From contig CAJWSW010000026.1 in the NCBI GenBank assembly GCA_913046035.1, positions 1 to 33,565 on the forward strand: a stretch of DNA of 33,565 nucleotides, written 5' to 3'. This DNA is from an uncultured Alphaproteobacteria bacterium. GTDB lineage: Bacteria > Pseudomonadota > Alphaproteobacteria > MPNO01 > UBA830. Position 1 is the stretch's first letter. Each line of letters opens with the position of its first letter. A program made the translations under genes and the position numbers. Under the pieces are notes generated by a model, which worked only from the letters and a program-made list of their open reading frames with translations, ran no database searches and was not told where the DNA came from. This document shows positions 24,404 through 32,469 of the stretch, piece by piece.

Positions 24404-26671
24404 ATGAAAACATCTGACACCCCTGTAGTGAAAGATCTCGTGCTTATTGGCGGCGGTCACAGTCATATCGCTGTGCTGAAGCGGTTCGGCATGAAGCCGC
24501 TTCCAGGCGTTCGACTGACGTTGATTTGCCGAGATGCACATACGCCATATTCAGGAATGTTGCCGGGTTATGTCGCGGGTCATTACGATTACGATCAAGC
24601 ACATATTGATTTGGGAGCACTGGCGCGGTTTGCAAATGCGCGGTTCTATCATTCCACGGTGATAGGGTTAGACCTAAAAGATAAGCGGGTTATCTGCGAC
24701 AATCGGCCTCCCGTTTCATTTGAACTCCTCTCGATTAATACGGGAAGCACACCAAATACATCATTGGTTCCTGGTGCGACCAAGAATGTGGTGCCGGTGA
24801 AACCAATCAATACATTCCTTGATCGATGGGATACTCTGTGCGCGCGAACGATGGCGCATGAGGGCCCGCTGCGAATTGCGGTCGTCGGTGCCGGTGCTGG
24901 TGGTGTGGAAATTCTCCTAGCCATACGCCACAGGCTTCAGAATTTGCGCGAAGAAGCTGGGAAAAGTTTTGATACCATCGAATTCCATCTCTTTAGCAGC
25001 ACCAATCAAATACTCCCAACACATAACGCGAAAGTTCGCGCAACGTTTATTGAGACGCTTAGGCAACGAAATGTTGTTGTGCATTTAGGAGCTTCAGTAA
25101 CCGAGGTAGAGCCCGGTCAGCTAAAGATCGGTAATGGAGATTTCGTTACTGCTGACGAAATTTTGTGGGTCACGGCAGCTGGCGCGCCTGAATGGCCAGC
25201 GGCCGCGGGGCTAGATACCGACCAGGCTGGGTTTATAAAGGTTGGAGATACTTTGCAATCGATATCACATCCTGATGTTTATGCGGCTGGGGATATTGCC
25301 ACCATGCTTAATTACCCTCGGCCAAAGTCTGGCGTGTTCGCGGTGCGGCAGGGTAAGCCATTGGAGCGTAATCTACGGCGTGCCTTGCTAGGTAAGTCGC
25401 AGATTCCCTTCCGGCCGCAATCCAAATTCCTCAGCTTAATTTCGACCGGAGATAAGTTTGCTATCGCATCGCGCGGTAATTGGTCGTTGCGAGGACGAGT
25501 CATCTGGCAGTGGAAAGATTGGATCGATCGACGTTTCATGGACAAGTTTAACGATCTTCCCGACATGGACGAAAAGGAAGCTACTGGCCTACCAGACGGT
25601 CTCGCCAATGCTGATGTTGTGAAGGAGATTTCCGCCATCGCTATGCGTTGCGGGGGCTGCGGTGCTAAAGTTGGCGCGACAGTGCTCTCGAGGGCGTTAA
25701 ATTCTCTGACGCCAGCGCCACGCGATGACGTGCTTATCGGTTTGCACGAACCCGACGACGCAGCGGTGGTTGAGGTGCCACCCGGAAAGGTGATCGTGCA
25801 TACTGTGGATTATTTTCGCGCTATGGTCGACGACCCGTATATTTTTGGGAAAATCGCTGCCAATCATAGTCTTGGCGATATTTTTGCCATGGGCGGCGAC
25901 CCGCAGACCGCGCTTGCGGTCGCGACTGTTCCATTTGGCATCGAAGCAAAGGTCGAAGACACGCTAACCCAGATGATGACCGGTGCGATGGAAATTCTAA
26001 ATGATACGAACTGCGCTTTGGTTGGCGGGCACACCTCCGAGGGACCAGAGCTAAGTCTGGGCTTTGCGGTCAATGGTCTGATCGACAAGGATAAAATTAT
26101 GCGCAAGGGCGGGTTAAGACCCGGAGACAAGCTAATAGTCACTAAGCCCATTGGAACCGGTACGCTGTTTGCTGCTGACATGCGGCATAAGGCTAAAGGA
26201 CGTTGGATCGCCTCAGCATTGGATCACATGGTTATGTCAAACCGGAAGGGTGCTGAATGCCTTGTAGAGCACGGCAGTCGCGCGGCAACCGATATCACTG
26301 GCTTCGGCCTACTGGGACACCTCGTAGAAATGGTGCGTGCTTCCGCGGTTGACGTTGTTTTGGAACTGGATGCTGTGCCATTCATGGATGGTTCCGAACA
26401 AACCGCCAAAGCCGGGATCTTATCGTCCCTGCAGCCGCAAAACATTCGGCTACGCCGCGCTGTCGCAAATCTGGAAGAAGCCGGGAAGGACCCACGCTAT
26501 CCCCTTATTTTTGACCCTCAGACGGCCGGGGGGCTGCTTGCCAGTGTGCCCGCTGAAAACGCTGACATTTGTGTTGAGAAACTGAAGGGCCTCGGTTACC
26601 GCTGCACCACGATTATCGGCGAAGTGCTCGAACAGTCGGACAGGCTGGAACCAATTACAGTCAGATTGTGA
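24404..26671 (+). CDS. selD: Fused FAD/NAD(P) oxidoreductase-selenophosphate synthase (SenC/SelD)
   Basis: A 755-residue two-domain protein. Residues about 8-370 are a pyridine nucleotide-disulphide oxidoreductase of the NDH-2 type (DLVLIGGGHSHIAVLKRFG, then IAVVGAGAGGVEIL and PDVYAAGDIATM). Residues about 415-755 are selenophosphate synthase, which makes selenophosphate from selenide and ATP. Its catalytic segment is RCGGCGAKVGATVL, with C419 and K422 matching the essential Cys17 and Lys20 of E. coli SelD; Cys19 is Ala here. The residue is Cys (TGC), not selenocysteine. The oxidoreductase may reduce a selenium species for the synthase; this is inferred. The ATG at 24404 is preferred over the 22-codon upstream extension, which overlaps the permease. 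Next to senA and senB it fills the SenC role. Its end overlaps panE convergently by 11 bases. Confidence 0.93.
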   Translation: MKTSDTPVVKDLVLIGGGHSHIAVLKRFGMKPLPGVRLTLICRDAHTPYSGMLPGYVAGHYDYDQAHIDLGALARFANARFYHSTVIGLDLKDKRVICDNRPPVSFELLSINTGSTPNTSLVPGATKNVVPVKPINTFLDRWDTLCARTMAHEGPLRIAVVGAGAGGVEILLAIRHRLQNLREEAGKSFDTIEFHLFSSTNQILPTHNAKVRATFIETLRQRNVVVHLGASVTEVEPGQLKIGNGDFVTADEILWVTAAGAPEWPAAAGLDTDQAGFIKVGDTLQSISHPDVYAAGDIATMLNYPRPKSGVFAVRQGKPLERNLRRALLGKSQIPFRPQSKFLSLISTGDKFAIASRGNWSLRGRVIWQWKDWIDRRFMDKFNDLPDMDEKEATGLPDGLANADVVKEISAIAMRCGGCGAKVGATVLSRALNSLTPAPRDDVLIGLHEPDDAAVVEVPPGKVIVHTVDYFRAMVDDPYIFGKIAANHSLGDIFAMGGDPQTALAVATVPFGIEAKVEDTLTQMMTGAMEILNDTNCALVGGHTSEGPELSLGFAVNGLIDKDKIMRKGGLRPGDKLIVTKPIGTGTLFAADMRHKAKGRWIASALDHMVMSNRKGAECLVEHGSRAATDITGFGLLGHLVEMVRASAVDVVLELDAVPFMDGSEQTAKAGILSSLQPQNIRLRRAVANLEEAGKDPRYPLIFDPQTAGGLLASVPAENADICVEKLKGLGYRCTTIIGEVLEQSDRLEPITVRL

Positions 26672-27605
26672 CTGGTCTTTCATCTTTATAGAGCCCTGAC
26701 CGGGGCAGTAGCGCAGCGTAAACTGTTTGGCAAACTGGCGTGGGTATCCCGGCCTCCCGGCCCATCCGCACTACCGCGCCTGCCAACCAGGGTAATTCCA
26801 GCCGGTTGCCGGCTTTCAGGTCATGATGCATAGACGTTGTCATCTCAGCGGGCACGCCGTCCGCAAAGTCGAGGCGTGTCGTGCCGAAATTTTCTGGCAG
26901 ATTTACTCCCCGTGCACGGCCAACGGCGGTCACCTCGCGGAAAACATTGTGCAAAAATTCTCGGCCTTCAGTGTCGCTGCGGATTGGGCCGATCTCGCTA
27001 TTCATCAGCGTGGTAGTCGAACTCATGCCAACTAAGAAGACAAATTTTTCCCATATAGTCCGTTCGATGTCGTCGCTAATTTCCGCATCTATCCCGCCTG
27101 CAATCATAGCCGCAAATAGTTTTTCAACAGGTTTTGACGACGGTCCTTCGAGTTCACCCATGATGACCCGCTGCATCGTTCCAATATGTTTAACCGTGCC
27201 AGGTTTTGAAATTGAACTGGCGATGAACGCAACACCGCTTATCATTCGTTCGCGCCCGACAATTGGCGCGAGAATATCATCACCATCCACGCCATTCTGG
27301 AGGGAAAGAACTTTTGTGTTTGGTTTCAGCATCGGGACTATAGCGCGGCCAGCATCTTCCGTATCCCAGAGTTTAACACCGATAATTATATAATCGACTG
27401 GGCCTACGTTAGCGGGATTATTGGTAGCATTGGCGGGATGGATGGTGATGCTTCCCAAATCTGTACTTTCGATTTTTATACCGGTCTTCTGAATGGCCTC
27501 GAGATGGGGGCCTCTGGCAATGAACGTCACATTTATGCCGGCTTTTGCCATGCGAGCTCCGAAATAGCCGCCGATCCCGCCGCTACCCATCATCGCGATT
27601 TTCAT
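26661..27605 (-). CDS. PanE/ApbA-type 2-dehydropantoate 2-reductase paralogue
   Basis: A 314-residue NAD(P)H-dependent reductase of the ketopantoate reductase family. The Rossmann start is MKIAMMGSGGIGGYFGARMA, followed by IGVKLWDTEDA and VLSLQNGVDGDD. The catalytic-lysine segment reads IWEKFVFLVGMSSTTTLM: the Lys is kept, but the Asn that follows four residues later in true PanE (Lys176/Asn180 of E. coli) is Leu. Such paralogues are common and mostly without assigned substrate, so pantothenate synthesis is doubtful. The ATG at 27605 overlaps the senB stop (ATGA), making it the second gene of a two-gene unit with senB. An upstream ATG at 27641 lies inside senB and is less likely. A role in selenium metabolism is inferred from position only. 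Confidence 0.85.
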   Translation of the reverse strand: MKIAMMGSGGIGGYFGARMAKAGINVTFIARGPHLEAIQKTGIKIESTDLGSITIHPANATNNPANVGPVDYIIIGVKLWDTEDAGRAIVPMLKPNTKVLSLQNGVDGDDILAPIVGRERMISGVAFIASSISKPGTVKHIGTMQRVIMGELEGPSSKPVEKLFAAMIAGGIDAEISDDIERTIWEKFVFLVGMSSTTTLMNSEIGPIRSDTEGREFLHNVFREVTAVGRARGVNLPENFGTTRLDFADGVPAEMTTSMHHDLKAGNRLELPWLAGAVVRMGREAGIPTPVCQTVYAALLPRSGLYKDERPVTI

Positions 27606-28564
27606 GATTGTACCCCCAGGTCTTTCAGCAGGCTCTGCCAAGCTTCTTTTTCGCCGGCAGGCGTGTAAAGCGGCTTAAGCTTATTACAACTGTGTTCAAG
27701 GCGCTTTAGAAATGCAGAATTTGTCTCTGATCTCTGCAAAATTTCTGCCAGTGCGGCTTCGTCTTCCGCAGGGTAATAGCCCGGATAATCTTCACCCAGC
27801 ATGCCGACATTGCCGTCGATGCGCGATGCAATTATGGGTACACCGCAGACGATAGCTTCTGAGACGATATTTGCACCGCCTTCCATTATCGAGCTGATTA
27901 ACATTGCATGGCTGCGGGAGAACTGTTTTCGGACTTCCCAGTTTGCGACTTCTCCGCGCCAAATATAGCGGGTGTTAGATTGGACCTCGGCAACCGCGGT
28001 TTTTTCCCATCCTGGATCATGTGCCCTGCCAAGGTGAACAATCCGCAGGCGGGATGTAGACGGAAGCAGCCGTGCCGCGTAAGCGGCGCGCATTGGATCT
28101 TTTTCTTCCCGCAGGTGTCCTGCAACGACGATTTCAAACCATCGTTTGGAGGGCCTTCGCGGAGAAGGAAGAGGGGGGGAAGACTGGCGTATAATTGTAA
28201 GTTTTCTATGGTATTTTTCCGGTATTGCACGTTCCACGAGGTCATGAAGGCCTATAAGTTTGGTCGCGCGTTCCATGGCGTCCAGCGTTACCTTTGTGTG
28301 GCTGTGCTGGAATTTATAGATATCTGTTCCGGCAAGAAGAACTACCAGTGGCCGGTGGGGTCTATGTTGTGAAAATGCGCGAATGGATTTTGCTGACCGC
28401 CAAGCGTGTATAGCTATCATCATATCGGCATCATCGCCGTCATCATTCATCGAAATATTAACTTGGTGACCAAAGTCGCGCAGGATCCGCGCCCAGCGTG
28501 CCGCTGTGGTTCGGTTACCTGCGCGCGACTGTTTCCCTGCGGGTGTTACAAGGCTAATCTTCAT
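27602..28564 (-). CDS. senB: SenB-type selenosugar synthase (GT-B glycosyltransferase)
   Basis: A 320-residue glycosyltransferase of the GT-B fold. The N-terminus MKISLVTPAGKQSRAGNRTTAARWARIL and the segment LLAGTDIYKFQ are typical of the family described as SenB (earlier a putative glycosyltransferase family found beside EgtB-like proteins). In the C-terminal half FEIVVAGHLREEKDPMRAA begins the nucleotide-sugar domain, and EGGANIVSEAIVCGVPIIASRI holds the E-x7-E motif. In the known pathway SenB joins selenophosphate to a UDP-sugar, giving a selenosugar, the selenium donor for SenA. It is divergent from senA with only 22 bases between start codons, and its stop overlaps the PanE-like gene. 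Confidence 0.9.
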   Translation of the reverse strand: MKISLVTPAGKQSRAGNRTTAARWARILRDFGHQVNISMNDDGDDADMMIAIHAWRSAKSIRAFSQHRPHRPLVVLLAGTDIYKFQHSHTKVTLDAMERATKLIGLHDLVERAIPEKYHRKLTIIRQSSPPLPSPRRPSKRWFEIVVAGHLREEKDPMRAAYAARLLPSTSRLRIVHLGRAHDPGWEKTAVAEVQSNTRYIWRGEVANWEVRKQFSRSHAMLISSIMEGGANIVSEAIVCGVPIIASRIDGNVGMLGEDYPGYYPAEDEAALAEILQRSETNSAFLKRLEHSCNKLKPLYTPAGEKEAWQSLLKDLGVQS

Positions 28565-28586
28565 TATGCCAAACTAGCGAAGTATT

Positions 28587-29894
28587 ATGACTGCACAAGT
28601 TTCAACCACTCATTTAACAAACATTCTAAGTAGCGCTCGACAGCGGACGTTGGAGCTGTTGGACGGGCTTAACGGCGAACAATTAGTTGGCCCAAAGCAG
28701 CCGATCCTTAATCCAATGATTTGGGAAATAGGGCATGTAGCCTGGTTCCACGAATTTTTTATTTTACGCCAAGAGTATGGAAACGCTCCGCTACTTGATC
28801 GAGGTGATCTTTTATACGATTCGATCGCTGTCGCCCATGATACGCGGTGGGATTTGCCAGTTTATCCCTTGGTTGAGATGAAAGATTATATGACACGTGT
28901 TTTCGACCAACTGGTTGATCGTCTAGATGGTGGGCTCGCTTCCGAACGCGACAGTTATTTGTACCAATTTACAACCTTCCACGAAGACATGCACGATGAA
29001 GCGTTCACGTGGGCGCGGCAGACCCTGGCGTACCCGACGCCCAACTTCAAAGATGATGGGCCAAGGGTGAGTAGGGATCCGATTTTTGGTGAGATAAGCG
29101 GCGATGCATGCATTCCCGGTGGCGCTTTACGCATGGGATCGGAACCTACTGACGCTTTTGTTTTTGATAATGAAAAATGGGCGCGTGAAATTCAGGTCTT
29201 CCCTTTCAAGATGGCAAAGGTGCCTGTGACTTGTGGGCAATTTGCAGAATTTGTGGAGGATGGCGGTTACGAGACTGACGGTTTGTGGACAGAAGACGGT
29301 CTTAGGTGGCGTCGTGAGATTGGCGCTAAATTCCCCGTCTATTGGAAGCGAGATGCTGCGGGTGGCTGGAAGGTTCGATCGTTCGATATCTGGGATGATA
29401 TAGATTTAGATAAACCGGTCGTGCATGTTAATTGGCATGAAGCTAATGCTTTTTGCAAGTGGGCCGGGCGGCGTCTGCCCACTGAGGCCGAATGGGAGTT
29501 CGCAGCAACTATGTGCCCTGGACGGGACGGGACGTTCGTAAAATCCGAATACCCTTGGGGCAATAGTCCTATTACTGGCTTGAGGGCTAACACGGATGGG
29601 TTTGAGCTTGGTTGCGCAGCCGTGAGTGATTATTCCGCCGGCGATAACGCATGGGGTTGTCGACAACTTATAGGTAATGTTTGGGAGTGGACCGCGGACA
29701 CTTTTAACCCCTTCGACGGGTTCTCTCCCGACGATTATAAGGAATATTCCAAACCTTTATTTGGCACGACTAAGGTTTTGCGGGGGGGGTCATGGGCGAC
29801 CCGAAGCCGATATATCGACGCTAAATATAGGAATTATTTTGGGCCACAACGGTCGGATATTTTCTGTGGTTTCAGAACATGCGCTAATGATTAA
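28587..29894 (+). CDS. senA: SenA-type selenoneine synthase (EgtB homologue)
   Basis: A 435-residue non-haem iron enzyme with an N-terminal DinB-like helical domain and a C-terminal sulfatase-modifying-factor/FGE domain, as in EgtB. The three-His iron site is visible: H50 in EIGHVAWFHEFF and H132/H136 in FHEDMHDEAF, close to His51, His134 and His138 of EgtB. The FGE part begins near residue 170 (IPGGALRMGSEP) and shows NWHEANAFCKWAGRRLPTEAEWE, LIGNVWEWTADTFNPF and LRGGSWATRSR. SenA oxidatively couples a selenosugar to hercynine on the way to selenoneine. Assignment as SenA rather than EgtB rests on the adjacent senB and selD; no gamma-glutamylcysteine ligase (egtA) or egtC is near. Confidence 0.88.
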   Translation: MTAQVSTTHLTNILSSARQRTLELLDGLNGEQLVGPKQPILNPMIWEIGHVAWFHEFFILRQEYGNAPLLDRGDLLYDSIAVAHDTRWDLPVYPLVEMKDYMTRVFDQLVDRLDGGLASERDSYLYQFTTFHEDMHDEAFTWARQTLAYPTPNFKDDGPRVSRDPIFGEISGDACIPGGALRMGSEPTDAFVFDNEKWAREIQVFPFKMAKVPVTCGQFAEFVEDGGYETDGLWTEDGLRWRREIGAKFPVYWKRDAAGGWKVRSFDIWDDIDLDKPVVHVNWHEANAFCKWAGRRLPTEAEWEFAATMCPGRDGTFVKSEYPWGNSPITGLRANTDGFELGCAAVSDYSAGDNAWGCRQLIGNVWEWTADTFNPFDGFSPDDYKEYSKPLFGTTKVLRGGSWATRSRYIDAKYRNYFGPQRSDIFCGFRTCAND

Positions 29895-29966
29895 TAAAAA
29901 GTTGGATTTGATTGAACATTGCTCGCGGTGCAGTCACGACGGTGCTGATCGCTAATGGAGGGCCCT

Positions 29967-30947
29967 ATGCTGGGAAAAATTGCGCTCGAGGAGCATTATG
30001 CTATTGAAGATACACTGCAAGACTCCAACGGATATTTGCCGCCGGAGACCTGGGACGAGTTATCGGGACGTTTGTTAGATATTGAAGGCCGCCGAATTGA
30101 CGAGATGGATGAAAACGGCGTTCAAATGATGATCCTGTCATTAAACGCTCCAGCGGTTCAAGCGATTCATGACCGGGAGCGTGCCAATGAAATTGCGAAA
30201 AAATCCAACGATATGTTGGCGGAATGGGTGCAGCGAAATCCTCGACGCTTCCGTGGGTTTGCCGCATTGCCAATGCAAGATGTAGAAATGGCTTGCGCCG
30301 AATTGGAACGGTGTGTCAACCAACTGGGCTTCGTTGGTGCATTGGTCAACGGCTTCTCGCAGATAGATACCGAGGACTCCGCCGTATACTACGACCTACC
30401 GCAATACGAACCGTTTTGGGAAGTGATGGCAGAGCTTAATGTGCCATTTTATCTGCATCCGAGAAATCCGCTTCCCAGTATGGCGCAAATTTATGAGGGT
30501 CATCCCTGGCTGCTCGGTCCGACTTGGGCGTTTGGTCAGGAAACCGCTGTGCATTCACTGCGACTGATGGCGTCCGGACTTTTTGATAAACACCCGAACT
30601 TGCAAATTATACTAGGACACATGGGAGAAGGGCTGCCTTATAGTATGTGGCGTGTTGACAATCGCAACAAATGGGTCGGAGATCAGCGAGCCTATCCGGC
30701 GGAAAAGCTGTTGGGTCATTATTTTCAAAATAATTTCTATATCACGACTTCCGGTAATTTCCGCACACAGACATTGATCGATGCTATGCTTGAAATTGGA
30801 TCCGACCGAATTCTTTTTTCTGCCGACTGGCCTTTTGAGAATATTGATCACGCCGCCAATTGGTTTGACGTTTGCTCTATCAGCGAAGATGATCGACAGA
30901 AAATTGGTCGTAAAAATGCAATGCGTCTCTTCAATATAAAACTTTAA
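29967..30947 (+). CDS. ACMSD-type amidohydrolase/decarboxylase (gamma-resorcylate decarboxylase-like)
   Basis: A 326-residue metal-dependent enzyme of the amidohydrolase superfamily, decarboxylase branch. It begins MLGKIALEEHYAI, where E8 and H10 form the first metal motif. Further ligand regions are VPFYLHPRNPLP (His), IILGHMGEGLPY (His) and RILFSADWPFEN (Asp). The sequence resembles 2,3-dihydroxybenzoate and gamma-resorcylate decarboxylases, which remove CO2 from aromatic acids without cofactor. The real substrate cannot be read from sequence. GGAGGG at 29957-29962 points to the ATG at 29967; an ATG at 29955 would add four residues. It follows senA by 72 bases on the same strand, and its stop codon directly abuts that of znuB. 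Confidence 0.88.
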   Translation: MLGKIALEEHYAIEDTLQDSNGYLPPETWDELSGRLLDIEGRRIDEMDENGVQMMILSLNAPAVQAIHDRERANEIAKKSNDMLAEWVQRNPRRFRGFAALPMQDVEMACAELERCVNQLGFVGALVNGFSQIDTEDSAVYYDLPQYEPFWEVMAELNVPFYLHPRNPLPSMAQIYEGHPWLLGPTWAFGQETAVHSLRLMASGLFDKHPNLQIILGHMGEGLPYSMWRVDNRNKWVGDQRAYPAEKLLGHYFQNNFYITTSGNFRTQTLIDAMLEIGSDRILFSADWPFENIDHAANWFDVCSISEDDRQKIGRKNAMRLFNIKL

Positions 30948-31742
30948 TCAACGGCTGTTTTGCTGCATGGGGAAGGCTAGTGAGGCCGCATATAGAAGCG
31001 CCGCTGCTATAACTATTGCTGGGCCGGTGGGTAGATCCCACAGCAGCGATCCTTGAAGTCCAATGGCCACCGCAATTGATCCAGCAATCGCGGCAAATAC
31101 CGCCATCTGTTCCGGGGTTCGGGCGAAGCGCCGTGCTGCGGCCGCGGGAATTATCAATAAAGCTGTTACCAAAAGGATCCCAATTATTTTCATTGCCATC
31201 GCAATCACGAGCGCAAATAGTGTCATGAACACGAGTTGGGTGCGAAAAATATTGACGCCATCTGTGCGGGCAAGATCTTCATGCACTGTGATGGAGATCA
31301 GGTCTTTCCAAAGCCAAGCTAAAACCCCCAAGGTGATTATTCCACCGCCATAGACCCAGGCGATATCCTCAGGTGTTACAGCTAATATATCCCCGAACAG
31401 ATAGCTCATTAGGTCGACCCGAAGTGCTGAAAACAAAGATATTGCCGCTAATCCGAGTGCAAGAGACGAATGGGCTAGGATGCCCAACAATGTATCTTCC
31501 GCCAGGTGGCGTTGGCTCCGAAGATATACCATCCCGATAGCAATAATCAGGCAAACCGCGATTATGCCGACATTTATGTTGATGCCAATGATAAATCCCA
31601 CCGCCACTCCAAGGAGAGCTGAATGTGCCAGCGTGTCGCCAAAATACGCCATGCGACGCCACACAACAAAAACGCCGATCGCACCCATCACAGTAGCCAG
31701 ACCTATGCCTGCGACCAGCGCATAAATTATGAATTCAGGCAT
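30948..31742 (-). CDS. znuB: Zinc ABC transporter permease
   Basis: A 264-residue ABC-3 family permease with about eight hydrophobic helices, which forms the membrane pore of the high-affinity zinc importer. The start MPEFIIYALVAGIGLATVMG and the segment RMAYFGDTLAHSALLGVAVGF are typical of ZnuB, as is AMKIIGILLVTALLIIPAAAARRFA. The start overlaps the end of znuC by eight bases. It is the last gene of the zur-znuC-znuB unit, and its TGA touches the TAA of the convergent amidohydrolase with no base between. Confidence 0.95.
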   Translation of the reverse strand: MPEFIIYALVAGIGLATVMGAIGVFVVWRRMAYFGDTLAHSALLGVAVGFIIGININVGIIAVCLIIAIGMVYLRSQRHLAEDTLLGILAHSSLALGLAAISLFSALRVDLMSYLFGDILAVTPEDIAWVYGGGIITLGVLAWLWKDLISITVHEDLARTDGVNIFRTQLVFMTLFALVIAMAMKIIGILLVTALLIIPAAAARRFARTPEQMAVFAAIAGSIAVAIGLQGSLLWDLPTGPAIVIAAALLYAASLAFPMQQNSR

Positions 31743-32469
31743 GATTATGATTGTGTTGATGAGTATAAAGTGTGACAGCAGGGGTGACTTCGCCGAATAA
31801 TTCTAAGTAAGCCGGATCTTGCGACACTATATCGGGCTTCCCGGAACAACAGACATGCCCATTAAGGCAGATAACACGGTCGGTAGATGACATTACCAGG
31901 TGAAGATCGTGGGAAACCAGCAAAATACCGCACTCTCGCTCATCCCGAATAGCGGCGATCAGTTCGTAAAAACCTGTCCGGCCGTGCACATCAATGTTTG
32001 CTGTTGGCTCATCTAGCACTAGAAGATCAGGTTCGCGAAGTAGGGCACGGGCAAGCATCACACGCTTTTGCTCACCGCCCGACAAGAGCCGCATTTCGTG
32101 ATCAAGTAAATTCGGAGCCCCTACCTTGTCTAGTATCTCGCAAAGCTTTTCAGTGCTACGTATTCCCGCCATTTCGAGAAATCGGCGAACGCTCAACGGG
32201 AGCGTGCGATCGATGGCAAGCGATTGGGGGGAATATCCAATGCGCACATGCTTTGGGGATGAGACAGAACCGAATTTAGGTTTTTGCAGCCCAAGCAATG
32301 ATCTTACCAATGTTGTTTTGCCGGAACCATTGGGACCGATTAAGGTAACTATCTCACTGCGGTGAACGGATATATCAACGTCATGTAGGATGGTTTGATT
32401 TCCATGACGAACGCCGATTCCAGTACCGGCAACGAGGGGTTCCGTCCCATTAAGGTCGTTGTTAGCCAT
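31735..32469 (-). CDS. znuC: Zinc ABC transporter ATP-binding protein
   Basis: A 244-residue ABC ATPase of the zinc importer. Walker A is LIGPNGSGKTTLVRSLLG, the signature is LSGGEQKRVMLARALL, Walker B is LLVLDEPTANID, and the switch His is in LLVSHDLHLV. The C-terminal end is His-rich (YTHQHNHNHA), common in ZnuC. The ATG at 32469 (MANNDLNG) is preferred: a start 23 codons upstream lies deep inside zur. The gene overlaps the zur stop by eight bases and znuB by eight bases, so the unit is translated in series. Zur control is expected from the operator upstream of zur. Confidence 0.94.
   Translation of the reverse strand: MANNDLNGTEPLVAGTGIGVRHGNQTILHDVDISVHRSEIVTLIGPNGSGKTTLVRSLLGLQKPKFGSVSSPKHVRIGYSPQSLAIDRTLPLSVRRFLEMAGIRSTEKLCEILDKVGAPNLLDHEMRLLSGGEQKRVMLARALLREPDLLVLDEPTANIDVHGRTGFYELIAAIRDERECGILLVSHDLHLVMSSTDRVICLNGHVCCSGKPDIVSQDPAYLELFGEVTPAVTLYTHQHNHNHA

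Noticed and set aside
25643-25669. Selenocysteine in the SelD active site
   Set aside because: The codon at the active position is TGC, an ordinary cysteine, with no in-frame TGA.
26881-27393. 170-codon open frame on the plus strand
   Set aside because: Antisense to the PanE-like gene, no ribosome site, no protein pattern.
27908-28372. 154-codon open frame on the plus strand
   Set aside because: Antisense to senB; Cys- and Arg-rich composition typical of a shadow.
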